A stretch of DNA of 64,000 bases from Clonostachys chloroleuca (GCA_037952775.1 JBANAY010000001.1:744001-808000); one strand, 5' to 3'. Shown: positions 47,728 to 58,865, numbered from the stretch's first letter. The notes: generated by a model not told the origin, from the letters alone. A program made the numbers and translations.

Positions 47728-49094
47728 TCAGCTCGTCCACCCGCCGGCTGTAGATCCCCAGAAAGTTCTCATCTCGTCGACAAGGTCCGTCGGGTTGATG
47801 GTAGCTGGAAAGTGGCCTCCTAGAGTAGTCAGGGGCTTGCGAGAAAAGTACGTTATATTCGTGGCCTGTCGCTCAAGCCAGTCGCGGGGGACACCGTAAC
47901 CCACGTCAGGGAAGTACTGGAGTACGCCGACGGGAATCGATACATCCTTCCAAGCAAAGTCGAGTGTACCTTCCTATGCCGGTGTTAGTCTGACATCAAC
48001 TTCAATAATATGTTGGTGGTGGGTGGACTTGCTTTCTTCATTTCCGCATACGTCCGCACGCTACCGTAAGGCCCGGGGATGTAGAGCATCATGGACCAGG
48101 TGATGAGCTCCTCAAGTCCCCAGTCGTATCCAGGAGAGAAGCCCTTTGTTCCCCAGTACAACCATCCCAGGTTGCCTATCGGGCTATCGTTGAGGAGAGT
48201 GCCAAGCTGGAGGGGAAAAGTCGACTCGACGCCCCAGAACGCCAGCACTGTGGGCCACACTCCCTGGAAGAATTCAATAAATGAGCTTTCCTCGGCCGTC
48301 GTCTCGTTCCTCGAGTAGCGGAGGAGATCCGCATCAGTGGGAGCCTCACCCCAGAGGTTGCTCAGGATACTGACGGTCGAGTCTGGGAACATGGCGGCCA
48401 TGTAGCGGATGGTGATTGCGCCAAAGTCGCCGCCCTGCGCGACATAGCGATCATATCCAAGCTGCTTCATCAGCTCGTTGAAGGCAGCGCCGACCTCGAT
48501 GAGGCCAAGCCCGGGCTCGGTAGCGGCCGGTGAGAAACCGAACCCAGGGATGCTGGGAGCGACGACGTGGAATGCGGGCGAATCATCGTCGGGCGGTGTA
48601 GTGAGCAGATTAATAATCTTGCTCACTTCGAGGAAAGAGCCCGGGTAGCCGTGAACGAAGAGGAGAGGGATCGCATCCGGGCGCTCGGAGCGATGATGCA
48701 CAAAGTGAAGCGGGATGGGTAAGGTGTAGTTGTACGACGATGAATCAAGCGGGCCAACAGTGGTTGTAAAATGGCTGAAATTGGAGTTGAGCTGCTGCTG
48801 GACAGAGTCCCAGTCGTAATGGTTGAGCCAGTAATCACGGAACTGCGTGAGGTTCTCGTTTGGCAGCCCCTCGACAAATTGGGGGCCATCAATTTCGATG
48901 GGAAATCGGGTCAAGGCGACTTTGAGCTTGGTCTGGGCAATGAAGTCGGGATTGACGTCGACAGTCATTGGCTGGGGAGATGATCCAAAAATGGCTTTGA
49001 AGTTGGTGGCTGGGTAGCTGCTGTTGGGGCTGTGCACCGCCACTGCGGCAGCAATGAGCTGCCCAACGCAGAAAACCTTTGATAACAAAAGCAT
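47728..49094 (-). CDS. Secreted epoxide hydrolase (EHN / alpha-beta hydrolase)
   Basis: Two exons (48033-49094, 47728-47973) sum to 1308 nt, or 435 residues. ATG at 49094 opens a signal-peptide-like MLLLSKVFCVGQLIAAAVAV; upstream in-frame ATGs add a longer, less typical start. The N-terminal EHN domain (FPIEIDGPQF, LTQFRDYWLNHYDW) precedes the hydrolase core. The oxyanion motif HGYPGSFLEV, nucleophile Asp in QGGDFGAI and base His in GGHFPA are all present. This class opens epoxides to diols and is related to microsomal-type enzymes. The intron (47974-48032) begins GCAAGT; only this join gives EGTLDFAWKDVSIPVG in frame. Several N-glycosylation sites fit secretion. Confidence 0.9.
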
Positions 49095-49225
49095 CTTTTC
49101 TACCACGTCACTCAAGAACAGATGATGTCGAAATATCAATGCAAGGGAAATGGATTGCATCTGGAGATACAAAGCTGTATATATATTTTCTCAGACTTTT
49201 CTTAGCTGTTCCTAGTAGTTCTGGA

Positions 49226-49503
49226 GCGATTTCTAATCCAGATGATGAAGCTGTTTCCTCTGTAGTGGGAGACATTCATTGCCCAAGCTCAAATTGGTAG
49301 CTGTCAAGTCTTGGCAGTTAAAATACATGGCTATATATATATATTACATTAATCTTTTCTCATTAGTTTCTTACTTTGCAACTGCTGTTGCGATTTCTAA
49401 TCCAAAATGATGTTGGTGTTTGGGTTGTTCTCCCCTGTAGTACGAAACATTCCTTGCCAAACTCCAGCTTGTCCCAAACCGGTAGTTGTAAAGTCTTGGC
49501 AGT
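49226..49503. repeat. Diverged tandem duplication, about 164-bp period
   Basis: The segment from CGATTTCTAATCCA to GTCTTGGCAGT occurs at 49226-49319 and again at 49390-49503, with moderate divergence and an insertion in the second copy. The second copy lies in a short minus-strand frame and the first looks degenerate. Confidence 0.65.
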
Positions 49504-49584
49504 GAGAGGCTTTGATCCACTGTCTCCATGCATCCAATAGTGAACTCCACCCGTTCCCGGATCACTAATTTCCATCCTCTCCAT
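49363..49584 (-). CDS. Hypothetical small protein
   Basis: A 73-codon frame opens with ATG at 49584 (MERMEISDPGTGGVHYW) and ends at 49363. A donor-like GTAAGA just before the stop suggests it may continue in a further exon. It overlaps the second copy of a tandem duplication; the first copy, downstream on this strand, keeps fragments such as GLEIA in another frame. The composition is protein-like but no family is recognised. It may be the intact first half of a decaying gene. Confidence 0.3.
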   Translation of the reverse strand: MERMEISDPGTGGVHYWMHGDSGSKPLTAKTLQLPVWDKLEFGKECFVLQGRTTQTPTSFWIRNRNSSCKVRN

Positions 49585-49698
49585 CTGACATACCTACTGG
49601 CTGCACCTACATGTCGACAGTGACGCTCCCAGATCGTCTACCTGACCCATGAAACCACAGTTCTGTCCCCCAATCCTACGTCTATTAAGTTTTCAAAA

Positions 49699-50615
49699 AT
49701 GCCGCGCGAGTTCCAATTCGTTGCCGTCCTACGCCCGACGGAGCCCGTCCCCTTCGAAACACGAAAGCTGACACATTCACACGCCCGGCGCCAGACACAC
49801 GCCATGAAAAAACGCTTACGGATGCAAAGACTTCAAGAAAATGCCACGCAAGCTCATGCAGAAAATGCCATGGTAGTCCTCGGCCCGCCCTTTCTAAGTC
49901 TACCTAGCAGCATAGTGAGCTCTCGCAAAGACATCTTCTCAGTCCTCCCCAGACCATTGTCTCATCAGGAGCACTTTCTCCTTGATCACTGTACGCCTTG
50001 CCGCGAGATCTTTTTAGAGCAGCCTTCTCATGCCACCCCTTATCTGTATCCCTCTCTACTAATTCCGGCAACAGATGTCCGAATCGTCGTGCCGCATGCC
50101 ACGGCGACATGTCATGATTTGTTTAGCGCCCCAGGTGACCATCAGGAGCGGGTCTTTCGGGAATGGGTAGGTCTCGCTGTGACTGACCAGGACCTCCTCG
50201 ACACCGCTGTTCTCCTCAAGGCCGGCCGGCATCTTCGGGAGATCAGACCAGATGATCCAGTTTTGCCGCAAATGATACTCCTCTACAAGCAGAGAGGTCT
50301 GCAGAGACTGCGTCGGTTGCTTAGCGGCATGTCATCGCCAGTAAATGCGTTGATTGTAGCCATGGCCCTTTCTTTAGCGATGGATGAGGTAAGAGCAATT
50401 ATTTCCAGTTATAATACAATTGTTTTTAGCTAATAATATCCGGGTTCAAGGATGCGTTTGGAGAGATGGGAGTAGCCCGCATGCATGCAGAAGGCGTATT
50501 TAATATGGTCGACATCGGCGGCGGCCCGGGTTCTGTCGGTCTCACGGGCTTGCTTCAAACAATGTACGAGGCATGGCAACAGATATTCAAAGTTGGAAGA
50601 TACCTAGCTCCATAG
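49699..50615 (+). CDS. Fungal regulator-like protein, probably 3'-truncated
   Basis: Two exons (49699-50388, 50451-50615) give 855 nt, or 284 residues. The N terminus is basic (HSHARRQTHAMKKRLRMQRL) and the middle is hydrophobic. The end has ARMHAEGVFNMVDIGGGPGSVG, recalling the hxHxxGhxxhhxhRGGhxxLG block of fungal zinc-cluster-associated regulators that lack the zinc cluster. In that family about 200 more residues normally follow this block; here the frame stops soon after, next to AT-rich DNA. A weak coding trace at about 51280-51480 could be the separated tail. It is probably a truncated paralog. The basic N terminus suggests a nuclear location. Confidence 0.55.
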
Positions 50616-52121
50616 TAATAAACCTGAACAGTGTAAGCAGCACAATGGTCATGGCAGGTTTCAATTACGGACAATAATCTGCATAACCTACACTTCAAGG
50701 TTGCTTTTCCTAATGTTATTACAATGCTGAGTTTGGCTCCGACATAATAAATCAATAAATCTGTCTTGGTTAATAAAAGGTTCCCTAGAGTTGAGCGCCT
50801 TGTAGCTGATCATTAGCCTGTTTAATACGAACCTATTTCTTTATTTAAATCATGTTGAATCCATAACAAACCTTTAATTTACTAATAACAAATACAATAA
50901 CTAATAAACATAATGAATTTATCGAGTTTATCCAATACTCTCATCCTCATTTCGCGACTGCACGGTCCCCTGTCCCGTTGCTACCTAGTCCTACGTTGGC
51001 TCTGGAGCCACCTCCTCTTTACGAATGAAGCTGCCTTGCATGCTTTTGCACCTTATCTGAAATTCAAAGTGTTTCGACGGAACTAAAATTGCCACCCATT
51101 CCTGTATGCAGGCTATTTCATTGAGATATCTGTAGACGGAGAACGCAGTCTCCTAAATCTTAACAACGAAGTTAAATTAATATTGGTGTCAAATAGTAGC
51201 ATTATGATGAAGATCTCGAGAATTATAAGATTTGAAGTGCCTCATACTAATAAACGGCTCGCTAGGACCAATAATCCCGCAGTTGAATGCGGATCATGTT
51301 GCTTTAGAGTGGTCGAGTGCATTGAGTTCGGTAGTATTGTTCGGGGCCCCCTTGTTCTCCTACCCTGTTCTCACTATCAAGCTTTACAGGCCGCGTGGCA
51401 GAGTGGAGGACTAGCCCTTTACGACGATATACTACTACGTAATATGGTCAATAGGGTTGCACGTGCGACTTGCTGCAACCCTAACAAACGAAGTCAGGAC
51501 CGGATCTGGCGGTTGAGCGATTGGGGTCTCATATTGATGATAACAAGGATGTGCTTCTAATTAGCATTACCTCTCTGAAGTTGCCACAGGTACCCATCGT
51601 TGGTTAAAGCTTAACCGCAAGAATATATTCATAACATTAGAAAGATAAGACCAAACCGAAACATAATTCACTGGCTTGAGCTGGGGAAGATTCTTTCCTT
51701 GCTTAAACGCTATACCAGCTGAGTAGGGATAATAACAGAGTGGTAAGAGTTGGTTCCGAATTCCAGATGCAGAAAAGATCGACAAGAAAGCCCAAAAGGA
51801 ATGGAACTTTTTATCACTTTCCAAATACTGTAGCTATATACGCGGCATGTAGTATTTCTCCTAGTAAACACGATCATTCGATCACACCTAACACTTCAGG
51901 TAAATGTCCAACTCAATAGTTGACACCAGGACCGGACATCTAGTTCACGATAAAACAATTATGAATCATTGATAAGCTAGGACTAATGGTAAACATGTCA
52001 ACGACATGAGCATTTAAAGAGACCTTAGACTGCTACGTAACGGATCTCTTTTCTTCTCTGTATCTAGCAATTATCAACAATAGTGTAGTTCTTTCAAAAC
52101 AAATTCCTTATTACGCACAAT
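50616..52121. other. AT-rich region with possible gene-tail relic
   Basis: 50.64-50.95 kb is strongly AT-rich and without coding signal. Around 51280-51480 a plus-strand stretch reads as a hydrophobic, protein-like segment (DHVALEWSSALSSVVLFGAP) that may be the displaced end of the gene at 49.7 kb. The last 300 bp should carry the promoter of the tyrosinase. Confidence 0.35.
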
Positions 52122-53295
52122 ATGGGCTCTTCTCTATTCATTTGGCTACTGCTATTTTCAGTCACTCTTATTACCGGACATAAGTGGAATACGACTTGCA
52201 CAACACGGACGCAGCGCCCTGCTTGGTGAGAAGCTTCATTCCGTCCTCCCTCTAGTGAAGCCTCCTTTCTAAAGATATTATAGGAACGCATTGACCGACG
52301 AGGAAAAGATAGCATACGTTGAAGCCGAAAAATGCTTACAGGCAAAACCAGCACAAGCCGGTACAGAGGGTGCTGAAAATAGATGGGACGAACTTCATTG
52401 GTCTCACATTTCGCAGACCAGCTACATTCATGGCGTGGTACGTCCTGACTCTGTGCTCTATTGCCAATGAACATCTTGGTCTCTTGAAAGCTAAGGCTAA
52501 ACACACTCATGTAAAGGGTGGATTCCTTCCCTGGCACAGATACTTCGTAAGAGTCCACGAGTATCTTCTACAGTCAGAGTGTGGCTACGAGGGTGGGCAG
52601 CCCTACTGGAACGAAACAGCTGACGCCAGTGATTTGCTTTCCTCCGTGGTCCTTGACCCGGACAGCGGCTTTGGAGGTGACGGAAACTGCATTACTGATG
52701 GTCCGTTTGTGGACGTAAGGCTGCGCCTCAACGCCAACGGGGCAACTGACCCCTATTGCATCTATCGCTCGCTGAGTGCCCGCGACTTTTCGTCTGCAGT
52801 CCAAGGGAACGTAGATGCATGCATGGAAACTACATCATACGAGGACGCCCGCAACTGCTTCGAGGGTTCCCCTCATAGCGCAGGTCATGGTGGTGTTGGT
52901 GGTTTGGTACGTCTTCATTTACATACTTTTGTTGTTCTGTTGAAGGAGAAAGACTGACATACCCTTTCAAGATGGTCAATGTCGCATTGAGCCCGGGAGA
53001 TCCTATTTTCTTCCTTCATCATGCGTACATTGATAAAATCTGGTGGGAGTGGCAAGAACTAGACATAGAGGCTCGGCTTATTGACATGAGCGGAACAAAT
53101 CAGCCTCGAAGTGGTGGCAGTCCGGGTGGCCCCCCTGGTCTGAAACTCCGCGCAGACACGTTTGATTATGGCGATCCGGGAAACGAAACGACACTTAGTC
53201 ATATATTGGGCATGGTTAATATCGTTCCGGATGCGATTATTGCTGAAGTGATGGATCTCCGGGGAGACCTGATTTGCGCCGAATATCTGGATTAA
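52122..53295 (+). CDS. Second secreted tyrosinase-domain oxidase
   Basis: Four exons (52122-52225, 52284-52437, 52517-52906, 52972-53295) sum to 972 nt, or 323 residues. The first about 19 residues ([19 protein letters not shown]) form a signal peptide. CuA histidines lie in [17 protein letters not shown] and LPWHRYF; CuB in PHSAGHGG and [24 protein letters not shown] replaces the usual PYWDW, and [12 protein letters not shown] matches the first tyrosinase. These type 3 copper enzymes oxidise phenols. The protein is shorter than the copy at 14.2 kb and only distantly similar to it, so this is not a recent duplication. Next to it are a HET pseudogene and a truncated regulator, so a specialised-metabolism role is only a guess. 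Confidence 0.9.
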
Positions 53296-53809
53296 ATTTT
53301 TTGAGCAGTCTTTCACAAGTATCGCTCAATTCTACATGCCGCTGTGAAGAGATGCAGAATTGCTGCTCTTTAGAATTCGGATTATTGGTTGAAGAAGACT
53401 AATAAGATCCCAAAATTAAATCAACGTCTCGTTGTTCGCTCCAAGTCCGTTGATATCTTTCATTTAAATATGGGAGCATGTCTAAAACATGAATCTGGAG
53501 AGTACTAGAGTACGGACAGCCGCTGTTTAACTTGCTCACTCAATATATTGAAAAATTCCGGTGCTAGCGAAAACGGTTTGTCATTTCGATGCTTATTCTG
53601 AGAGCTAATGTAGGTCGTGATGGCTGCATGGAGGCACATTCAATCCCACGTTTGAAATGTCACGTGGAAGCAATCAAAGGGTTCCTGTTTTCTCTGCGCG
53701 ATTATGGGTGACGAAAGACTTGGCATTGCATTCCATCAATTTGAGCTTTTATACCATTTTAGACAATTCGAATATAGTCTCCAAAGACATAAGGAACTTA
53801 CTCAAAATC
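53296..53809. other. Intergenic gap
   Basis: Holds the 3' end of the tyrosinase and the promoter of the HET gene. An in-frame extension of the HET frame runs back to about 53657, but ATG at 53810 fits the family start better. Confidence 0.5.
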
Positions 53810-55581
53810 ATGACATTCGAGTATCCAATGCTTCATTCCCCTCGCGGAATACGGTTATTAAGATATGTGAAGGCTACCGAAGACCGAAAAACGTTGGAGT
53901 TTTCACTTGATGCAAAATGTTGGGAAGTCCCTGAAATCGAGTTTGAGCAAAACCGCCCTAAATTGCCCCAGAACAGCAATCGACTGGCATTTCACGCCCT
54001 GTCGTATGTATGGGGCACCTCGCCAGATAAGGAGGTCATCGTATGCAATGGTGCGCCTGTAGAGATCACGAGAAACCTCTACGATGCTCTGTCCCAGCTT
54101 ATTGTACAGATGCCAGACATTGACTCGTGGACTGATAGCCTGTGCATCAATCAAAACGATCCCGTGGAGAAGCCAGCCCAGGTGGCCATGATGGGAGACT
54201 TGTACGCGTGTGCAACAGAGGTGATCTGTTGGCTGGGAAAAGCCACACTTTCAGATCCCCTCTGTGACTACAACGCTGCCATCGATACCTTTCAGGAGAT
54301 AAGGTCGGGACATCCACTCGATGAGGAATATCCCAGCTGTTCTAGCTGTGTAGGGTCAGTATTTAGACTGGGACTCTGCAAGGAACGCACTCGCCAAAAG
54401 ATTGCTGATCGATGCGATGGGCTTCAGGAGCTGATCTCCGCAATGGAGTCTAGTCGGTGGTTTGAGAGGGTATGGACGTTCCAAGAGTTTATCTTGGCTT
54501 CAAAGGGCACAGTTCATTTCGGCCCATACGCCATGCCTTGGCGGTATTTTGCCCTTGCATCTTTTGAAATGAATCGGAGCCACTACAAGTTCAGTTCTTC
54601 TTTCGGGATGAGCATAGGGGTTTCCGAGATTCGTAAACTAAACGAGTTTCACAATCGGTTCTAGAACGGGCGGGAATCTCATTGGCAGAGGCAATTGAAC
54701 AGGCCCGAATCCGCAACGCGACAATGCATCATGACAAATTGTATGCCGTCGTGGGGTTATCATCGAGAACTAGGTCATCCAGCATCAAAGTGGACTACTC
54801 CATTTCGCCCTCGCAGCTCTATGGCATGTTCACCCGTTTCTCAGTCTTGGAAGACGCCAATCCAGGTGTCCTGCTAAGCATCACACCCGGCCGTGCAGGA
54901 CAGCCACAAGACCCTGCATATCCAAAGCTACCTAGATGTCCTGATTTGCTTGCTTGGGCAGTAGATTGGTCGGTAGATCGGCTTGCGACTTCAAGCTACC
55001 ATATCAACGTGGGATCCCTACCTGGCCTCGCGTCTGTCGGAGGCTCTCTCAGCCTGTACTCTGTCGTCATCGGATATCTTCCAGCAGATGATTACGATTT
55101 CCTCAAGAGAACAAACGGGATCGACTCTCCAAGCTTTAGACGACTTCCAGATTGTATGGATGGCCACAATAGACTTAAGGACGGCCTGACCGGACCCCAA
55201 GTCAGGGTGAACCAATGTCAATGCGCACCTCCGGGCTACTTGATTGCTGATGTCGAGCAGCCCGAAATATTACCACAAACCTATGTAGAGGCCACCAGTC
55301 TATTGGAACGGTATCATTCACACCGGCTGAGAGAGTGTTCATGTCTTGATGTGAATACACTAACTAACGACACAGTGCGGTGGGTGTGTCTCCTTGCAAA
55401 TCCTCAAGGTTGGATGGCTGCCTCTGTCTTTGTGGTAGAGTTGCATAGGAGGAAGTCAAGTCTTCTTGGAGATTATAAATGGAATGTGTCCTGGCGAGAC
55501 GAGTATCGATCCACGGGGGAAGATGTCGAGGGTTATGTTTTGTATAGATATCCGTGCATCCTCTCGTCCGTAACCCTTTAA
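53810..55581 (+). pseudogene. HET-domain gene with a single frameshift
   Basis: The start MTFEYPMLHSPRGIRLLR is typical of the HET family. FHALSYVWG, then DSLCINQNDPVEK (the usual W-I/V-D-A is W-T-D-S here), MGDLYACATEVICWLG and ESSRWFERVWTFQEF follow. The frame stops at 54662-54664 right after HNRF, while ERAGISLAEAIEQARIRNATMHHDKLYAVVGL continues in the +1 frame and runs unbroken to 55581. One missing base at about 54660 would account for this. No intron fits, because no GT donor with a matching acceptor restores the frame. It is either a recent pseudogene or a sequence error. Confidence 0.85.
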
Positions 55582-56020
55582 GTAGTCAGGGAAATCACAA
55601 AGTTGTCTGGGCCGTGAGAGAAACTAACAGAATATAGCATTAATTTCAGTCGTGTCGCCCTCTCCCATTTGCTTTAAAGTCGGCTATAATGCCTTCTTTC
55701 ACCTAGGGGCATGAGCCCGTGAAAGCCTGCATCCCTTGGGCAGTCACTGAAATCGATATCACAAGCTTGAGTTACATCCTTTAAACTTCGGGTGCAGAAG
55801 ATCTAGAGATGCCTGCAAGACAAGAACGAGGGTTTATTCGCCTCTAAGGGCTCGGCCACGGGTGTCCTATTCGAGTTTCTTATGTGTATCTTGTCATTTT
55901 GTGTTCATTTTTTCTAGGCTTCTCGAAACATATCTCATTCCACAGAATAAAGCGTAATTCGTTCATGTCCGTACCAAATTTCCTTGCTCCGCCAGCATCC
56001 TGCACCGGGTCATCAGACCT
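55582..56020. other. Convergent gap
   Basis: Between the HET stop and the lyase stop. No coding signal. Confidence 0.55.
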
Positions 56021-57817
56021 CTATTCTAAAATAGCACGGAGTTCCTCGATCTGTCCCAGCACGGCTGATCGACTGGTACCGCCTGGAGCCGATTTCGCCT
56101 CGACACTCGATTCATATTTGAATGCCTCCGCAATGTCTGCGGTGAACCGAGAGTCAATTTCTTGTAGTTGCTCCAGGGTCAGCTGGTCCATCGAAACCTC
56201 CGTGTTCTCAGATAGGGCAACGATGCGTCCGGAGATATGGTGAGCCTCCCTGAACGGAACACCCTTCTTCACCAGCCACTCTGCGACGTCGGTGGCCAAC
56301 ATCGTCATATCCAGAGCAGCCCTCATCCGCTCTGGCCGCACCGTCAAGGTAGCAACAACCCCGTTAGCAATGCCCAAACTATCCATCACAAACTCCACAG
56401 AATCCAACATAGGTTCCCAGCTCTCCTGAGAATCTTTGGCATAACAGTATGGCAGGCCTTTCATAGTCTTTGAAGTAAATAGTCAGTAGCTATTCTCAAT
56501 ATGTTCTCGAGCACCCCCAAAGCCAGGCAGCTGGCTGGGATATCAAAATGAAAACTCACCATCATTAAGCCAGCCATTTGACCGAAAGCACGGCCTGACT
56601 TGCCGCGCAAAAGTTCAAGCGAGTCGCTGTTTTTCTTCTTCAAATTGAAAGCCTTGTTAGTACCGTTGACACTTCACCTATGCCAATAGGTTACGCGAAG
56701 CCGAGGAGACTTACGTTAGGCATCAATGAGGAGCCTGTCGAATATGCATCCGCCAGCCGCAGGAACCCAAATTCGCTGGTTCCGTAAACGATAAGGTCCT
56801 CAGCCCACCTGCTGATATGGTTGGTGAAGATTGAGTTCCAAGTAAGGAACTCAATGATGAAATCGCGGTCAGCCGAAGTATTCATCGAGTTCAAGGTTAT
56901 TCCGCTGAAGCCAAGCTCTTTGGCTATGGCGTGTCGATCGATTTGAAATACATTGCCGGCTAAAGCGCCACAACCAAGTGGGCTGAGATTAACCCTTTCG
57001 AAGACCTGTCGCAGCCGCTCGAGGTCCTGCTTGAACGCAGCAGCGTGTGCCATTAGCCAATGTGCCCATCTAACTGGCTGAGCACGCTGGCTGTGAGTAT
57101 ATCCAGGCATAAGGTAGTCACTGAGGTTGTTAGTCAGGAGCTACTCTTGGCTAGAGATAAGGCTCAGCTTACATCTCGGACTCAGCACGTGCGATAACGA
57201 CCTTGAGGAATGCAACAAGTTGGCTGTCAATCTCCTTGATCCGATCACGCAACCACATTCGCATGTCACAGACAACCTGTTCGTTGCGGCTCCCTTTAAA
57301 TAAAATTAAATCTTAGAAAAGTATAATACGGCCGAAGAAGTTCAAGACTCACGCCCTGTGTGCAGCTTGCCTGCGGTGTCCTTGCCGATGACCTCTCCTA
57401 AGCGGCGTTCGTTTGCTGTGTGAATCTGATCGATTCTATTAGCCTCAATAAGTGAGTCAAGTTACCGAGAGGGGTCTTACATCTTCATCATTCGGCATGA
57501 TAGCGAAGGTTCCCTGCTTCCATTCTTCCATTACTTGGAGTAAACCACGCTCGATGGTCTGAAATTCGTCTTCTGTGATAATGCCGGTCTTTGAGTTGGC
57601 CCTAGCAAAAGCAATTGATCCAAGAATGTCTTCTTTGTAAAGAGCCTTATCGTAGCCGATAGAGGCATTGTACTTATGCATGAGAGGATCAATCCCACCT
57701 GTGCCCCGCGAGGTCAGTAAACCACACCTAACGCCTGTTTCCGAAGACATTCGGACCTGTGAATCTGCCCCCCCAGAGCATGCCAGCTGCCGGGGCGTCC
57801 GTCTTTTTCTCGGCCAT
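56021..57817 (-). CDS. Argininosuccinate lyase (fumarase/aspartase superfamily)
   Basis: Seven exons (57757-57817, 57481-57698, 57353-57425, 57173-57293, 56715-57120, 56560-56637, 56021-56467) sum to 1404 nt, or 467 residues, the usual length. It starts [21 protein letters not shown]. Signatures: [41 protein letters not shown] and the catalytic GSSLMPNKKN. The enzyme splits argininosuccinate to arginine and fumarate, the last step of arginine synthesis. Differences from typical fungal enzymes are S for L in GYTHS, N for Q in MPNKKN and S for P in NSDSLEL. It could be the housekeeping gene or a diverged paralog with another substrate. Its place among accessory genes favours the latter, but this is inference. 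Confidence 0.9.
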
Positions 57818-57979
57818 GTTGAAATTTGTGAGTGGCTTTCGCTGCGTTCGTTATCCAGAGCGTGAGTAATCAAGGTCGCAGCGACTGTCGAGGGATGAAA
57901 ACTTCGTCATAGGAAAAGGTTGTGGGGGTGCCGCTTATCACGTGAGAACCCCGCCTCCTACCCTATAAGTCCATCACTG

Positions 57980-58064
57980 GAGATGACTACGATTTCCTAA
58001 AGAGAACAAGCAGAATCGACTCACCAAACCCTAGGCAGCTTCCGGATTGTATGGGTGGCCATGC
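57980..58064 (+). pseudogene. Fragment of a HET gene related to the one at 55.1 kb
   Basis: The bases match 55087-55170 of the HET pseudogene closely: DDYDFLKRTSRIDSP and QLPDCMGGH here, against DDYDFLKRTNGIDSP and RLPDCMDGH there. The match starts and stops abruptly, with unrelated flanks, so it is a stray duplicated piece of a close paralog. Confidence 0.75.
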
Positions 58065-58161
58065 CAATTGACCTGACTGTCCCTTGTTAGGACGTGCGAT
58101 CGCTGCTCAATTGACCTGCCTGTCTTCTCTCAAGATGGGCGATTGTTGTAGGTTAGGATGA

Positions 58162-58625
58162 CCGAATCCAAACAACGCTATCCCTCAGGGCATTGCCGGC
58201 GCTACAAATGCATTAAAAGCGGCTTACAATGAGCAGTCAGTTAAGGGATTTGTTTTGACTTCATCTTCCGTTGCCTCGGTCTCTCAGGCTGTCGGGAAAC
58301 CTCACGTCACGGTCGACGAAGAATGATGGAATGAAGACGATATTAAGGCAGCGTGGGTAGATTCTCTCTATGTGACCGAACGCTCATTTTCAGTCTATGC
58401 TGCTGGCAAGGCACAGACAGAGCAAAAGGCCCGGAAATTTCATAAGGAAAATGGCCACAAGCGACCAGATCTTGTTGTAAGCGCCAGTATGTGTTGAGTA
58501 GATTCTCTCGGCAGCCATTGAAATGAGGGCTTGCTAACCCCGATATTTAGTTCTTCCTGATCTCAACTTCGGCACGGCTTTAGATCCAAAGCATCAAGGG
58601 ACGCCAAGCAGTTCAGCTTTCTTTC
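58162..58625 (+). pseudogene. Relic of an NAD(P)-dependent aldehyde-reductase-like SDR
   Basis: The plus strand reads GIAGATNALKAAYNEQSVKG, then FVLTSSSVASV, HVTVDEE, a stop, WNEDDIKAAW, the YAAGK (YxxxK) active site and, after an intron-like gap (GTATGT..ATTTAG), LPDLNFGTALDPKHQGTP. This is the central part of the extended SDR family that includes yeast Gre2 and fungal aldehyde or ketone reductases. The nucleotide-binding N terminus and the C-terminal third are missing, and a TGA interrupts the frame near 58325. Confidence 0.75.
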
Positions 58626-58696
58626 CGGCTCTATGTAATGGGCAAGTAACTCCGGGGCACCGGATGCTTCTACTACGTAAGAGACAATCATCGTTC

Positions 58697-58697
58697 A

Positions 58698-58732
<35 letters not shown>

Positions 58733-58736
58733 AGAA
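58697..58736. repeat. AGA/GAA microsatellite
   Basis: About thirteen AGA/GAA units with one imperfection (AGAGGA). It is non-coding. Confidence 0.9.
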
Positions 58737-58865
58737 TGGAAGACCAATTAGATATATCAGCAAAAACTAGTACTTCTTGTAGAGACTGATGCCAAATATA
58801 AAGCAGCTGGTTTTCTTTTCAGATTGCGCTCGTCGATTGATATATATATATGCCTACCTGCCTAC

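Noticed and set aside
56021..57817. Reading the lyase as a pseudogene
   Set aside because: Proper splicing of seven exons gives 467 residues with no stop or shift; apparent breaks vanish at canonical introns.
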